Below are positions 41,254 to 49,969 of a stretch of DNA of 64,000 nt, piece after piece. The DNA comes from Streptomyces sp. NBC_01306. Its GTDB lineage: Bacteria; Actinomycetota; Actinomycetes; Streptomycetales; Streptomycetaceae. The translations under genes were made by a program, and so were the position numbers. How positions within the stretch are numbered: position 1 is the first letter of the stretch; each line of letters begins with the position of its first letter. The notes beneath the pieces are model-generated. The model ran no database searches and was not told where the DNA came from. It was given only the letters and a program-made list of their open reading frames with translations. The stretch covers positions 1,987,501-2,051,500 of the forward strand of contig NZ_JAPEPC010000001.1 of NCBI RefSeq assembly GCF_026340465.1, given 5' to 3'.

Positions 41254-43002
41254 TCAGGGCACCACCAGCTCCGTACGGGCCGCGCGGCGCACCGCGGCGA
41301 GCACCGGGTCGAGCGTGGGGACCGCGGCCAGCAGCTGCTTGGTGTACGGGTCCTGCGGGGCGCCGTACACGGTGTCCACATCGCCCTCCTCGACGATCCG
41401 GCCCCGCCGCATCACGGCGACCCGGTCGCTGACCTGCCGCACCACCGCGAGGTCGTGCGCGACGAAGACCAGGGCGAGCCCCAGCTCCCGCTGCAACTCG
41501 GCGAGCAGGGCGGTGACCTGGGCCTGGGTCGTCACATCGAGCGCGGAGACCGCCTCGTCGCAGACGATCAGCTCCGGCTCGGCGGCGAGCGCCCGCGCGA
41601 TCCCGACCCGCTGGCGCTGGCCGCCGCTGAACTCGTGCGGATAGCGGTCGTACTGGGCCGCGTCCAGACCGACCCGGCCCAGCAGATCGCGGACCCGGTC
41701 CCGGATCAGCGTCTCGTCCCGGTCGCCGCGCGCCCGCAGCGGGTCCGCGACCGATTCGCCGATCGAGCGGCGGGGGTTGAGCGAGGCCACCGGGTCCTGG
41801 AAGACCATCTGCACCCGGCCGGCGCGGTGCAGGCGCCCCGACGTGGGATCGAGCAGCCCGACGAGCATCCGTCCGAGTGTGGTCTTGCCGCTGCCGCTCT
41901 CGCCGACGATGCCCAGGGTCTCGCCGCGGTGGACGGCGAGGGACACCCCGTCGACCGCCGCGAGCGCGGACCTGCCACGGCCGAAGACCCGCCGCAGGTC
42001 CACGGCTTCGACCAGCGGGGCGTCCCCGGCTCCGGGGGCCACCCGCTCCGGACCACCCGTCCGCGGTGTCTCCGTACGCCGAACCTCCCCGCCCTCCGTA
42101 CGCCGATCCTCCCCGCGCGGTACGTGCACCGGCCGATGAGCCTCCACCCGTGGCACCGCGGCCAGCAGCGCCCGGGTGTACGGCTCGCGCGGTGATCCCA
42201 GTACCCCGGCCACCGGACCGCGCTCGACCGCCCGCCCCTCCTTCATCACCAGCACCTCGTCGACCGACTCCGCCGCGACCCCCACGTCATGGGTGACAAG
42301 CAGCAGCCCCATCCCCGTCTCGTGCCGCAGCCCGTGCAGCAGATCGAGGATCTGCGCCTGCACGGTGACATCCAGCGCGGTCGTCGGCTCGTCCGCGATC
42401 AGCAGCTGCGGCTCGCAGGCCAGCGCCATCGCGATCAGTGCCCGCTGGCGCATCCCGCCGCTGAACTCGTGCGGGCGCGACCTGGCGCGCCGGGCGGCGT
42501 CCGGGATGCCCACCCGGTCGAGCACCTCGACCGCCCGCGCACGGGCGGCCCGGCGTGAGGTCTTCACCTGGACCCGGTACACCTCGGCGATCTGGTCGCC
42601 GATCGCGTAGTAGGGGTCCAGCGAGGACAGCGGGTCCTGGAAGACCATCGCGGCCTTCCCGCCGCGCAGCCCGCGCAACTCCGGTTCGGACGCGTTCTGC
42701 ACATCCACCCCGGCCACCGTCACCGACCCGGTGACCTGCGCGCCGCTCCCCCGGTGCAGCCCGAGCAGGGCGTACGCGGACGCGCTCTTGCCGGAGCCGG
42801 ACTCGCCGACGACGCCGAGCGCGCCGCCCGCCTCCAGCGTGAACGACAGTCCGTCGACGGCCCGTACGGACCCGTCGAAGGTGACCGAGAGGTCCCTGAC
42901 GTCGACCAGACTCGTGACAGGCCGGGAGACAGAACCATTCACGGCAGAACCATCCACGGCAGAACCATTCACGGCAGGCCCCTTCATGACCGGACCCTTC
43001 AT
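41254..43002 (-). CDS. Peptide ABC transporter ATPase, two fused NBDs (DppDF-like)
   Basis: Protein of 582 aa with two complete ATP-binding domains. NBD1 has GESGSGKSASAYA, FSGGMRQRALIAMA and LLIADEPTTALD; NBD2 has GESGSGKTTLGRM, FSGGQRQRVGIARA and LIVCDEAVSALD. They match the DppD and DppF/OppF types that normally are separate subunits. The N-terminus has a repeated Gly/Asn/Ser/Val run (VNGSAVDGSAVNGS), so the functional start may be one of the internal GTG or ATG codons; 43002 overlaps the permease stop (ATGA). Confidence 0.92.
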   Translation of the reverse strand: MKGPVMKGPAVNGSAVDGSAVNGSVSRPVTSLVDVRDLSVTFDGSVRAVDGLSFTLEAGGALGVVGESGSGKSASAYALLGLHRGSGAQVTGSVTVAGVDVQNASEPELRGLRGGKAAMVFQDPLSSLDPYYAIGDQIAEVYRVQVKTSRRAARARAVEVLDRVGIPDAARRARSRPHEFSGGMRQRALIAMALACEPQLLIADEPTTALDVTVQAQILDLLHGLRHETGMGLLLVTHDVGVAAESVDEVLVMKEGRAVERGPVAGVLGSPREPYTRALLAAVPRVEAHRPVHVPRGEDRRTEGGEVRRTETPRTGGPERVAPGAGDAPLVEAVDLRRVFGRGRSALAAVDGVSLAVHRGETLGIVGESGSGKTTLGRMLVGLLDPTSGRLHRAGRVQMVFQDPVASLNPRRSIGESVADPLRARGDRDETLIRDRVRDLLGRVGLDAAQYDRYPHEFSGGQRQRVGIARALAAEPELIVCDEAVSALDVTTQAQVTALLAELQRELGLALVFVAHDLAVVRQVSDRVAVMRRGRIVEEGDVDTVYGAPQDPYTKQLLAAVPTLDPVLAAVRRAARTELVVP

Positions 43003-43994
43003 GACAGGACCACCCGTCGGTCGGCCACCGCGTACAGCACGTCCGCCGCGGCATTGGCGAGCACTACGAAGAACCCGGTGACCAGCACCATGCCGACCAC
43101 CACCGGCAGGTCCACCACATTGACGGCGTGGACGAGTTCGCGCCCGATCCCGGGGATACCGAAGAGCGACTCGGTCAGTACGGCGCCCCCGAACATCGAA
43201 CCGAAGTCATTGGCGTTGAGCGCGATGACGGGAGCGAGGGCCCCGCGCAGCGCGTGCCGCGCGATGATGCGGCGCTCGCTGACCCCGTACGCGCGGAAGG
43301 TCCGCACATGGTCGTCGGCCAGCGTCTCCAGCATCGAGGCCCGGGTCAGCCGGGCGTACTTGGCGGACTCGATCAGCGCGAGCGAGAGCCAGGGCAGCAG
43401 CAGGTTCCACGCCCACTGCTGCGGGTCGTCGGAGAACGGCACGTACTGCGGATACGGCAGCCAGCCCAGCGTCCCGCACACCACGATCATCAGCACCAGG
43501 CCGATGACGAAGACGGGTGTCGCGGTACCGGCCAGGGTGACCCCGGTGAGCAGCCGTTCGGTGGGCCGCCCGCGCCGCCAGGCGGAGAGCACACCGGTGC
43601 CGACCCCGAGGATCAGCCACATCACCATCGCCCCGAGCGTGAGGGAGGCGGTGACCGGCAGCTTGGTGAGGATCAGCTGGGTGACCTGCTGGTCGGTGCG
43701 GTACGAGAGGCCGAGGCAGGGGGCCTTGCAGTGCAGCACCGAGGTGCCGGTGGAGAAGTCCCGCCCGGCGAAGATGCCCTGGAGGAAGTGCCCGTACTGC
43801 ACATACAGCGGGTCGCCGAGGTGCAGTTGCTCGCTGACCTGGTGCACCTGGACCGGTGAGCAGCGCGGACCGCAGGTGATCTGCGCGACGTTGCCCGGTG
43901 CGACGTAGAAGACCGCGTAGATGATCACGGAGATCGCGAAGAGGGTGACCACGGCGCCGGTGAGGCGCCGCAGCAGGAAGCCCGCCATGTTCAC
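42999..43994 (-). CDS. Peptide ABC transporter permease (DppB-like)
   Basis: Protein of 331 aa. The N-terminal TM (GFLLRRLTGAVVTLFAISV) and APGN motif are typical of DppB/OppB. The EAA loop is RTFRAYGVSERRIIARHALR, and about five further TMs follow. The GTG at 43994 overlaps the previous permease stop (GTGA) with GGAGAAGGGGG upstream; ATG 43988 is two codons later. A much longer open frame upstream is out-of-frame reading of the other permease gene. Confidence 0.92.
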   Translation of the reverse strand: MNMAGFLLRRLTGAVVTLFAISVIIYAVFYVAPGNVAQITCGPRCSPVQVHQVSEQLHLGDPLYVQYGHFLQGIFAGRDFSTGTSVLHCKAPCLGLSYRTDQQVTQLILTKLPVTASLTLGAMVMWLILGVGTGVLSAWRRGRPTERLLTGVTLAGTATPVFVIGLVLMIVVCGTLGWLPYPQYVPFSDDPQQWAWNLLLPWLSLALIESAKYARLTRASMLETLADDHVRTFRAYGVSERRIIARHALRGALAPVIALNANDFGSMFGGAVLTESLFGIPGIGRELVHAVNVVDLPVVVGMVLVTGFFVVLANAAADVLYAVADRRVVLS

Positions 43995-45001
43995 GCCACC
44001 GCCCCCTTCTCCTGCCGGCGCCCCGTCTCGCGCTTGCGTCCGGTGCCGATGCGCAGCCGGGAGGCGGCACGCGGGTCGAGTGCGGTCCGTACGCCGTCGC
44101 CGAGCACCGTCAGCGAGACGACGGTGAGGAAGAGCATCCCGGCCGGGAGCAGCAGATACTGCGGCGCGGCCTGGTACCAGACATCGGCCGATGTGAGCAT
44201 CTGTCCCCAGGACGGGGTGGGCGGTTGGACGCCGACGCCGAGGAAGGACAGCGCGGCCTCGGCCGAGATGTTGGCGGGGAAGAGCAGTGCGGCGTAGGTG
44301 ATGACGGGTGCGGCCAGCGACGGCAGCAGTTCGCGGCGGGCGATCTGCCACTGGTTCCAGCCGCTGAGCCGGGCCGCCGCGACATGGTCGAGCGACTTGA
44401 GGCTCAGCGTCGCGGCCCGGACGATCTTCGCCGTACCGCCCCAGGCGACGAGGCCGATGACGAGTGCGACCAGCACCGGACGCGGGAAGGTGTCGGGGAC
44501 GATCGCCATCAGCGCGAGCGAGAGCACCATCAGCGGCATCGCCACGACGACGTCGGTGATCCGGCTGAGCACGTTGTCGACGAGCTTGTTGCCGAGTCCC
44601 GCCGCGACCCCGAAGGCGACGCCGAGCAGCACCTGGACGAGGGTCGCGGCGAAGGCGACGGAGAGCGAGACCCGGGCGCCGTAGACCAGCCGGGCGAAGA
44701 GGTCGCGGCCGGTCTGCGGTTCGATGCCGAGCCAGTGGTCCGCGCTCATGCCGCCGAGCGGGCCGACGGGGACGCCACCGCGCGCCGAGTCGATCAGATC
44801 CGGGTGGTAGACGTTGGGATCCTGGCCCTCCAGGGCGGTGAGCAGCGGCGCGGCGAGCGCGGCCAGGACGAGCAGGGCGACGACGACCGCCGCGGTGGTG
44901 GCGGCGCGCTGTCCGCGCAGCCGCCGCCAGAACTGACGGGCCCCGGAGACGGGGACCGCGACCGCGGCCCCCGCTCCGTTGGCCAACAGGGCTTCTGACA
45001 T
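43991..45001 (-). CDS. Peptide ABC transporter permease (DppC-like)
   Basis: Protein of 336 aa with the DppC/OppC layout: an N-terminal TM (TAAVVVALLVLAALAAPLL), the GIEPQTGRDLFARLVYGARVS loop and EAA motif DHVAAARLSGWNQWQIARRE, then more TMs and a basic C-terminus. The start ATG at 45001 lies directly after the SBP stop. Confidence 0.92.
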   Translation of the reverse strand: MSEALLANGAGAAVAVPVSGARQFWRRLRGQRAATTAAVVVALLVLAALAAPLLTALEGQDPNVYHPDLIDSARGGVPVGPLGGMSADHWLGIEPQTGRDLFARLVYGARVSLSVAFAATLVQVLLGVAFGVAAGLGNKLVDNVLSRITDVVVAMPLMVLSLALMAIVPDTFPRPVLVALVIGLVAWGGTAKIVRAATLSLKSLDHVAAARLSGWNQWQIARRELLPSLAAPVITYAALLFPANISAEAALSFLGVGVQPPTPSWGQMLTSADVWYQAAPQYLLLPAGMLFLTVVSLTVLGDGVRTALDPRAASRLRIGTGRKRETGRRQEKGAVA

Positions 45002-45003
45002 GG

Positions 45004-46737
45004 TTACTTGACCGCTGTCTGGGAGATGTCGAGCACACCGGTCCAGTCGCTGATCACGACGTTCTTGATGTCCTGGCCGTAGAGCCGCTTGTAGACGGGG
45101 TGGAAGAGCGGCACGGTCAGCGCCCGTTCACCGATCTTCTTGTCGAGCGCGCCCCAGCGCCGGGCCGCCGCCTTCAGGTCGGTCAGCTTGTTGATCGCGT
45201 CGATCTCCTTGTTGACCGAAGGGTCGTTCAGGAAGCCGGTGTTGAAGTTGGCGCCGTCCCTGACGATCTGGCGGCCGTCGAAGATCGGGGCGAGGAAGGG
45301 CCCGCCGGACGGCCAGTCGGCGCCCCAGTGGGCGAGGAAGAAGCCCGGCTCGGTCTTCGCGTTCTTGGTCTTGTCCTTGTAGTCGTTGTCCTCAAGGCCC
45401 TGGAGCCTGACCGTGATGCCTGCCTTCTTCAGGGACTCCTGGAGGGCGGTGGCGATCTCCGGGCTGGTCTCGAAGTCCTTGGCATTGGAGTGCGTCAGGG
45501 TGACGGTCAGCCCCTTGGCGTAGCCGGCCTCCTTCAGCAGCGCCTTCGCCTTGGCCGGGTTGCCCGTCGCGCCTGCCGGGAAGTGGTCGTACGGCGTGTA
45601 GCCGAAGGACTTCTGGTCGGGCAGATAGGTGGTGGCGGGCTCGGCGAGCGCGGAGCCGCCCGCCGCGTTGATCACCGACGAGCGGTCCACCGCGTACGAG
45701 ATCGCCTGGCGCACCTTCGGGTTGTCGAAGGGCTTCACCTTCGGGTTGAAGGCGATGTAGTTGGTGTAGCCGAAGTGGCCGGTGCCGACCCGCGAGGCGA
45801 GCTTCTTGTCACCGGTGACCTTGGCCAGTTCGGCCGGGCCGAGGTTGGTGTCGGTGGTCACGGCGGCGGCGTCCGCGCCCTGGGAGCTGGCGAGCCGCTG
45901 GTTGATGACCGAGGAGTCGAGTCCGGAGCGGACGTCGATGGTGTCGGGGTAGGCCTTGCGCTCGCTGTCGGTCTTCGCCGACCAGTGGGGGTTGCGCGCG
46001 AGCGTGATCCGCTCACCGTCGTTCTCGTTCTTGACGACCTTGTACGGGCCCGACGAGAGCGGGTGCTCCTCGTACTTGGTGCCGGTGTCCTTGGCCTTCG
46101 GTACGGGGGTCGTCTGGGTCTGGGTCGCCAGATAGGGGAACTCGCCCTCGGGCTTGTTCAGATGGAAGACGATGGTGCGGTCGTCGGGCGTCACGATCGA
46201 GTCGAGGCCCTTGCCCTTCTTCCCGTCGGCCCCCGCCTTGTACGGGCCCTGGTACTGGGCCCCGCCTATCAGCCAGTCGCGCAGGTACGGCGCCCCGCCG
46301 GACAGTTCGGCGGCGAAGGACCGCTCGATGCCGTACTTGATGTCGCCGGACGTGATGGGGGTGCCGTCCTCGTACCGCAGCCCCTTCTTGAGGGTGTACG
46401 TCCAGACGGTGGCGTCCTTGCTGGGTCTGCCGGTGTCGGTCGCGAGGTCGGGGACGACCTTCGTACCGTCGGCGCCGTTGGCGCGGTGGCGGGTGGTGAG
46501 CGTACGGAACACCAGCGAGGGGACGTTGCCGCCGCCCGATGTGTAGAGGCGCGCGGGGTCGAAGTCCGTCTGCGGCTGGCTGTTGAGGACGGTGAGCCTG
46601 CCGCCCTTGTGGGGCTTGCCCTGGGCTCCGGACGTGGCGCTGCCGCCGTCATCGGGCCCGGCGCAGGCAGCAGCGCCCAGGGCCAGAACCAGACTCGCGG
46701 CCGCCACGGACGCTGTACGTGGGGACAGATGACGCAT
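45004..46737 (-). CDS. Family-5 substrate-binding lipoprotein of the peptide ABC transporter
   Basis: Protein of 577 aa. Signal peptide with lipobox LGAAAC (C25), then the peptide/nickel-binding family-5 fold: GGRLTVLNSQPQTDFDPARLY, YTLKKGLRYEDGTPIT and ISYAVDRSSVINAAG. It delivers an oligopeptide or similar ligand to the two permeases. The start ATG at 46737 has AGAGGTG upstream. Expression appears to be controlled by a leader peptide and hairpin upstream, which suggests the ligand or its product may be a sulfur or Cys-containing compound. Confidence 0.92.
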   Translation of the reverse strand: MRHLSPRTASVAAASLVLALGAAACAGPDDGGSATSGAQGKPHKGGRLTVLNSQPQTDFDPARLYTSGGGNVPSLVFRTLTTRHRANGADGTKVVPDLATDTGRPSKDATVWTYTLKKGLRYEDGTPITSGDIKYGIERSFAAELSGGAPYLRDWLIGGAQYQGPYKAGADGKKGKGLDSIVTPDDRTIVFHLNKPEGEFPYLATQTQTTPVPKAKDTGTKYEEHPLSSGPYKVVKNENDGERITLARNPHWSAKTDSERKAYPDTIDVRSGLDSSVINQRLASSQGADAAAVTTDTNLGPAELAKVTGDKKLASRVGTGHFGYTNYIAFNPKVKPFDNPKVRQAISYAVDRSSVINAAGGSALAEPATTYLPDQKSFGYTPYDHFPAGATGNPAKAKALLKEAGYAKGLTVTLTHSNAKDFETSPEIATALQESLKKAGITVRLQGLEDNDYKDKTKNAKTEPGFFLAHWGADWPSGGPFLAPIFDGRQIVRDGANFNTGFLNDPSVNKEIDAINKLTDLKAAARRWGALDKKIGERALTVPLFHPVYKRLYGQDIKNVVISDWTGVLDISQTAVK

Positions 46738-46829
46738 CAGAAAAGCACCTCTCGGTGTGCTGAACGCGGAAAGTGACAGGGATCCGCACAGGCAGCAGCG
46801 CCGGAAGAGAGCACCGGGGAAAACAGAAA

Positions 46830-46866
46830 TGCCGCGCCCGCGGGTGGAAGAGGCCCGGGCGCGGCA
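46830..46866 (-). terminator. Attenuator hairpin between leader peptide and ABC operon
   Basis: On the minus strand TGCCGCGCCCG pairs with CGGGCGCGGCA (11 bp, 15-base loop) and is followed by TTTCTGTTTTC, a Rho-independent terminator. It stands 36 bases after the leader-peptide stop and about 90 bases before the SBP start. Confidence 0.75.
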
Positions 46867-46901
46867 GGGAAAAAGGCCGACACGCGCCGGGACAGGCGGT
46901 G

Positions 46902-46997
46902 TCAGCGACAGAGAATGTCGGCGACGCAGTGCCCGGTCACGCCGAACAGCACCAGCTCAAAGGCGGTGTGATCGGAGGACTCGGGGCAGCGCGGCAT
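46902..46997 (-). CDS. 31-aa cysteine-containing leader peptide
   Basis: The peptide begins MPRCPESSDHTAFELVL and ends TGHCVADILCR. It has three cysteines (residues 4, 24 and 30) and ends in LCR like the short putative leader peptides that precede sulfur-compound transport genes in actinobacteria. No ribosome site precedes the ATG; instead a consensus promoter places the transcription start at the ATG, so translation is probably leaderless. A terminator hairpin follows before the transporter genes. Slow decoding of the Cys codons near the end could couple cysteine supply to read-through. The regulatory role is inferred; sequence and promoter are direct observations. Confidence 0.65.
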   Translation of the reverse strand: MPRCPESSDHTAFELVLFGVTGHCVADILCR

Positions 46998-47004
46998 GAC
47001 GAGA

Positions 47005-47033
47005 AATATGAACGACCCGCCGACCGATGTCAA
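47005..47033 (-). promoter_or_regulatory. Consensus promoter of the leader peptide and ABC operon
   Basis: On the minus strand TTGACA, exactly 17 bases, CATATT, then 7 bases to the ATG of the leader peptide. This is one of the best principal-sigma promoters in the window and predicts a leaderless mRNA. Confidence 0.75.
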
Positions 47034-47064
47034 CGTGACTGGACGCCGGAACGAGACGGCCGTC

Positions 47065-48456
47065 TCAGCCGGTGGGATAGACCCAGGGATTGGCCCGGCA
47101 CTTGATCCCGCCGATGTCCAGCGACTTGGTCTGCTGCTGCATGACCGGCGCGAGCGCACCGGGGGTGCGGCAGGACACATGGTTGTGTCCGAGCCGGTGG
47201 CCGACTTCGTGGTTGATCAGCATCTGCCGGTACGGATAGATCTTGCTGTCCCCGTAGGTCTTCGATCCCTGGGCCCAGCGGTAGGCATTGATCATCACGC
47301 GGTCGGTGGCCGCCGAATCGCAGGACACGTTCTCTTCGAGTGTGTCGAGACCGGATTTGGCGCACCAGTCGGCGGTGGTGACGGGGCTTGCCAGCGTAAT
47401 CACGAAATCCGGGCGCCCGGAGGAAATACGCTCGAATGTCTTGGCCCCGTCGTGCGCCCAACTCCGTTTGTCGTTCAGGGTTTTCTGGACCGCGTCGGCG
47501 AACAGCGTGCCGTCGAGCCCCATTCCCTTCTCGATATCCACCCGGTAGCGGTATTTGTGCCCCTGGCCCGGCGCCTTCGCCGATCCCCCGACCACGGAGA
47601 AATCGCCTGACGCCTTGAGTTTCGGGGAGAGGGGATACAGCTTGGACATCTTCTGCGTGTAGGTCAGCGGCACCGGAGCCGCCTTCGGCGTCACCCGGTT
47701 GTCGCCGCGCGAGGCGGCCCCTGCGCCGGTCTCCCGCTTGCCCGGGCCCGTGGCCCGGGTGTCGCCGTGGCTGTCGCCCCCGCCCATGACCTGGCCCGCG
47801 ACCACGACCGCGAGGACGGTGACCACGGCGGCAGCGGCGATCCCGGCGAAGGCACGGCCCTTGCCGCCCTTGCCTCCGGGGCTGTCCTGCCCTGTTCCGG
47901 TGTCACTGGTTCCGGTGTCACCGGTTCCGTTGCCGCTGACTCCGGAGCCGTCGAGAGCCTCGGAGGTGTCCAGAGTCCGGGAGGAGGCGACAGGAGCGAC
48001 AGGAGCGACAGGAGCGGCGCTGCCGGTCCCCGTCGCGGGGCCGCCGGCGCCGGTCCCGATCGTCGCGGCACCGGCACCGGCACCGCCGGGACCCGGATCC
48101 GTACCGGAGAGGTCCGTGAACGCCTCCACGAACTCCTTGCGGGGGCCGGGGACTTGGGGGCGCCGCTGCTGGACGCCCTGCCAGGGCCCGTACCGCTCGG
48201 GGCCCGGCGCGTTCCACTCGGGCTGCTCGGGGTGACCGCCGCGCACCTGCGGCGGCGCCGTCTCCCCGGGGGCCCTCCTGCGGCGTCCGGTGCCCGCCCC
48301 GGCAGGTACCTCGGCGGCGGTGCCCGCCCCGGCAGGTACCTGGGCGGCGGTGTCCGCACCGTCACCGGCGGTGTCGCCGGAGATGCCTTCCACACGCCGA
48401 GGCGCGCTCTGGGGCGCACCTTGCGGCGCACCGTCCCGACGGCTGTGACGTCCCAC
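47065..48456 (-). CDS. DUF3152 protein with zincin-like motif
   Basis: Protein of 463 aa. A long disordered Pro/Gly/Ala/Arg-rich N-terminus (about 1-225) is followed by one TM (AGIAAAAVVTVLAVVVAGQVM) and an extracytoplasmic DUF3152 domain. The domain contains NHEVGHRLGHNHVSC, which fits the metzincin pattern HExGHxxGxxH, so a secreted-side metalloprotease is plausible. The start GTG at 48456 lies 8 bases after the upstream hydrolase stop; the longer frame overlaps the hydrolase gene and is rejected. Confidence 0.82.
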   Translation of the reverse strand: MGRHSRRDGAPQGAPQSAPRRVEGISGDTAGDGADTAAQVPAGAGTAAEVPAGAGTGRRRRAPGETAPPQVRGGHPEQPEWNAPGPERYGPWQGVQQRRPQVPGPRKEFVEAFTDLSGTDPGPGGAGAGAATIGTGAGGPATGTGSAAPVAPVAPVASSRTLDTSEALDGSGVSGNGTGDTGTSDTGTGQDSPGGKGGKGRAFAGIAAAAVVTVLAVVVAGQVMGGGDSHGDTRATGPGKRETGAGAASRGDNRVTPKAAPVPLTYTQKMSKLYPLSPKLKASGDFSVVGGSAKAPGQGHKYRYRVDIEKGMGLDGTLFADAVQKTLNDKRSWAHDGAKTFERISSGRPDFVITLASPVTTADWCAKSGLDTLEENVSCDSAATDRVMINAYRWAQGSKTYGDSKIYPYRQMLINHEVGHRLGHNHVSCRTPGALAPVMQQQTKSLDIGGIKCRANPWVYPTG

Positions 48457-48464
48457 TCCCCGGA

Positions 48465-49430
48465 TCAGCTCCCACTGCTGTTGTTGTCGTTCAGCAACTC
48501 CCGGAAGGCGGTAGCGACCAGCTCCGGGTACTCCATCATCGCCACATGCCCGGCATCGGGCAGCGACAGCAGCCGGGAACCGCGGAACGCGGCAGCCGCC
48601 TTGCGGGCCATACGGTACGAGACGAGCTGGTCCCGGACTCCGTACACCAGCAGCGTAGGGGCCAGCACCCGCTGCGCCTGACGCCACAGCCCGTGCTGCC
48701 CGCCCAGTGTGTACGCATCGACGATGCCACGCGCCGACCGGGTCATGGCATCCCAGAAGTACGGCAGCCCGAGGCGCCGTTCCATCTCCTCGACCGCGTT
48801 GCGCAGGCCCTCGTCGCTGACGCGCGACGGGTCGCCGTAGCAGAGTCCGAGCATCCCGCGGGTGCGCATCTCGGGTGTCCAGTCCTTGGTGAGCCGCTGG
48901 AAGAGACCGGCGACACCGGGCACCGCGAGGAGCGCGGTGGGCGCGGCCGTGCGCTGGACGCGCAGGTCGGGCAGGGCGGGCGAGATCAGGGTGAGGGTGC
49001 GCACCAGATCCGGGCGCAGGGCGGCGACGCGGGTGGTGACCGCGCCGCCCAGCGAGTTGCCGACGAGGTGGACCGGGCCCCGGCCGCTCGCGTCGAGCAT
49101 CCGGATCACCGCACGGGCGTGGCCGGTGACCGAGTAGTTCCCGTCGTCCGGCGGCGGCGAGTCGCCGAAACCGGGCAGGTCGAGCGCCTCACTGTCCACG
49201 ATGTCGTCGATGAGGGGCATCAGCGCCGACCAGTTCTGCGAGGAGCCGCCGAGCCCGTGCACGAGGAGCGCGGGCGGCAGCCCGGCACGCGCCGGGGGCC
49301 GGGAGCGCACGGTCAGCGTCAGCCCGGGAAGCGTGACGGTCCGCAGCTCCTCTCCCGCCGCGATCCGTACGGTGCTCGCCCCTGTGGCCGGGACGGCAGC
49401 CGCGATTCCCGGCAGCTCGGTCGAAGACAT
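48465..49430 (-). CDS. Alpha/beta hydrolase
   Basis: Protein of 321 aa: oxyanion region VHGLGGSSQNW, nucleophile elbow LVGNSLGG, catalytic Asp near VYGVRDQLVS and His near DAGHVAMMEYP. The substrate is unknown. The start ATG at 49430 is preceded by TAACAT and 6 bases, the spacing of a leaderless promoter, and there is no ribosome site. Probably co-transcribed with the DUF3152 gene. Confidence 0.87.
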   Translation of the reverse strand: MSSTELPGIAAAVPATGASTVRIAAGEELRTVTLPGLTLTVRSRPPARAGLPPALLVHGLGGSSQNWSALMPLIDDIVDSEALDLPGFGDSPPPDDGNYSVTGHARAVIRMLDASGRGPVHLVGNSLGGAVTTRVAALRPDLVRTLTLISPALPDLRVQRTAAPTALLAVPGVAGLFQRLTKDWTPEMRTRGMLGLCYGDPSRVSDEGLRNAVEEMERRLGLPYFWDAMTRSARGIVDAYTLGGQHGLWRQAQRVLAPTLLVYGVRDQLVSYRMARKAAAAFRGSRLLSLPDAGHVAMMEYPELVATAFRELLNDNNSSGS

Positions 49431-49541
49431 AAGGCGATGTTACGAGACGATCACGCGGGCATCTGTGTGTTCGCTGTCACAGACACATCGCGCTCAGGGG
49501 CGCGGGCTCCTACTCTCGGTAGGGAGGGAAGGGAAGCAATC

Positions 49542-49829
49542 ATGCCGACCGAGCCGAGCGACAAGGCGGATCCCCGATACTCCGATGCCGGTACCGAGCA
49601 CCCCGGGAAGGCCGCACACACGGGAAAACCCCGGAAGGACCCGGAGACCGGGAACAGCGAGGCCGTCGAGCACAGCGAGGCCGATCCGGCCGACGCCGCG
49701 GAGCAGCGGAAGGACCTCACTCCGCAGGAGGACGACCCGCTGACCGGCATCGATCCCGCGAAGGCCAATGAGGCGGACGCCAGCGAGCAGGCCCGGGTGG
49801 TTCCCGTCGACGAGGACGACTACCGCTGA
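49542..49829 (+). CDS. Acidic hydrophilic small protein
   Basis: Protein of 95 aa, rich in Asp, Glu, Pro, Ala and Lys with no hydrophobic core, so probably disordered. It begins MPTEPSDKADPRYSDAG and ends RVVPVDEDDYR. Ribosome site GGGAAGGGAAG upstream of the ATG. No family is recognised. Confidence 0.65.
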   Translation: MPTEPSDKADPRYSDAGTEHPGKAAHTGKPRKDPETGNSEAVEHSEADPADAAEQRKDLTPQEDDPLTGIDPAKANEADASEQARVVPVDEDDYR

Positions 49830-49930
49830 AAGCGCTTCCCCACCGGTCCGGTCCGTGAAATTCTGCGTCCGCACCACACACAGCCGGGTTACCCAAAAGT
49901 ACGATGGCAGGCAGCGACGCACCAGCGTGT

Positions 49931-49954
49931 GCTTGTTCAACTGAGCTTGTTCAA
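49931..49954 (+). promoter_or_regulatory. Two direct repeats upstream of the TetR gene
   Basis: GCTTGTTCAA occurs at 49931-49940 and again at 49945-49954, a 14-base period, ending 15 bases before the tetR start. This looks like a regulator-binding site, possibly for autoregulation. Confidence 0.5.
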
Positions 49955-49969
49955 TCATTGGGAGGCGGC

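Noticed and set aside
42999..45038. 679-codon frame for the DppB-like permease
   Set aside because: The first half is out-of-frame DppC-like permease sequence; a standard DppB N-terminus begins at 43994.
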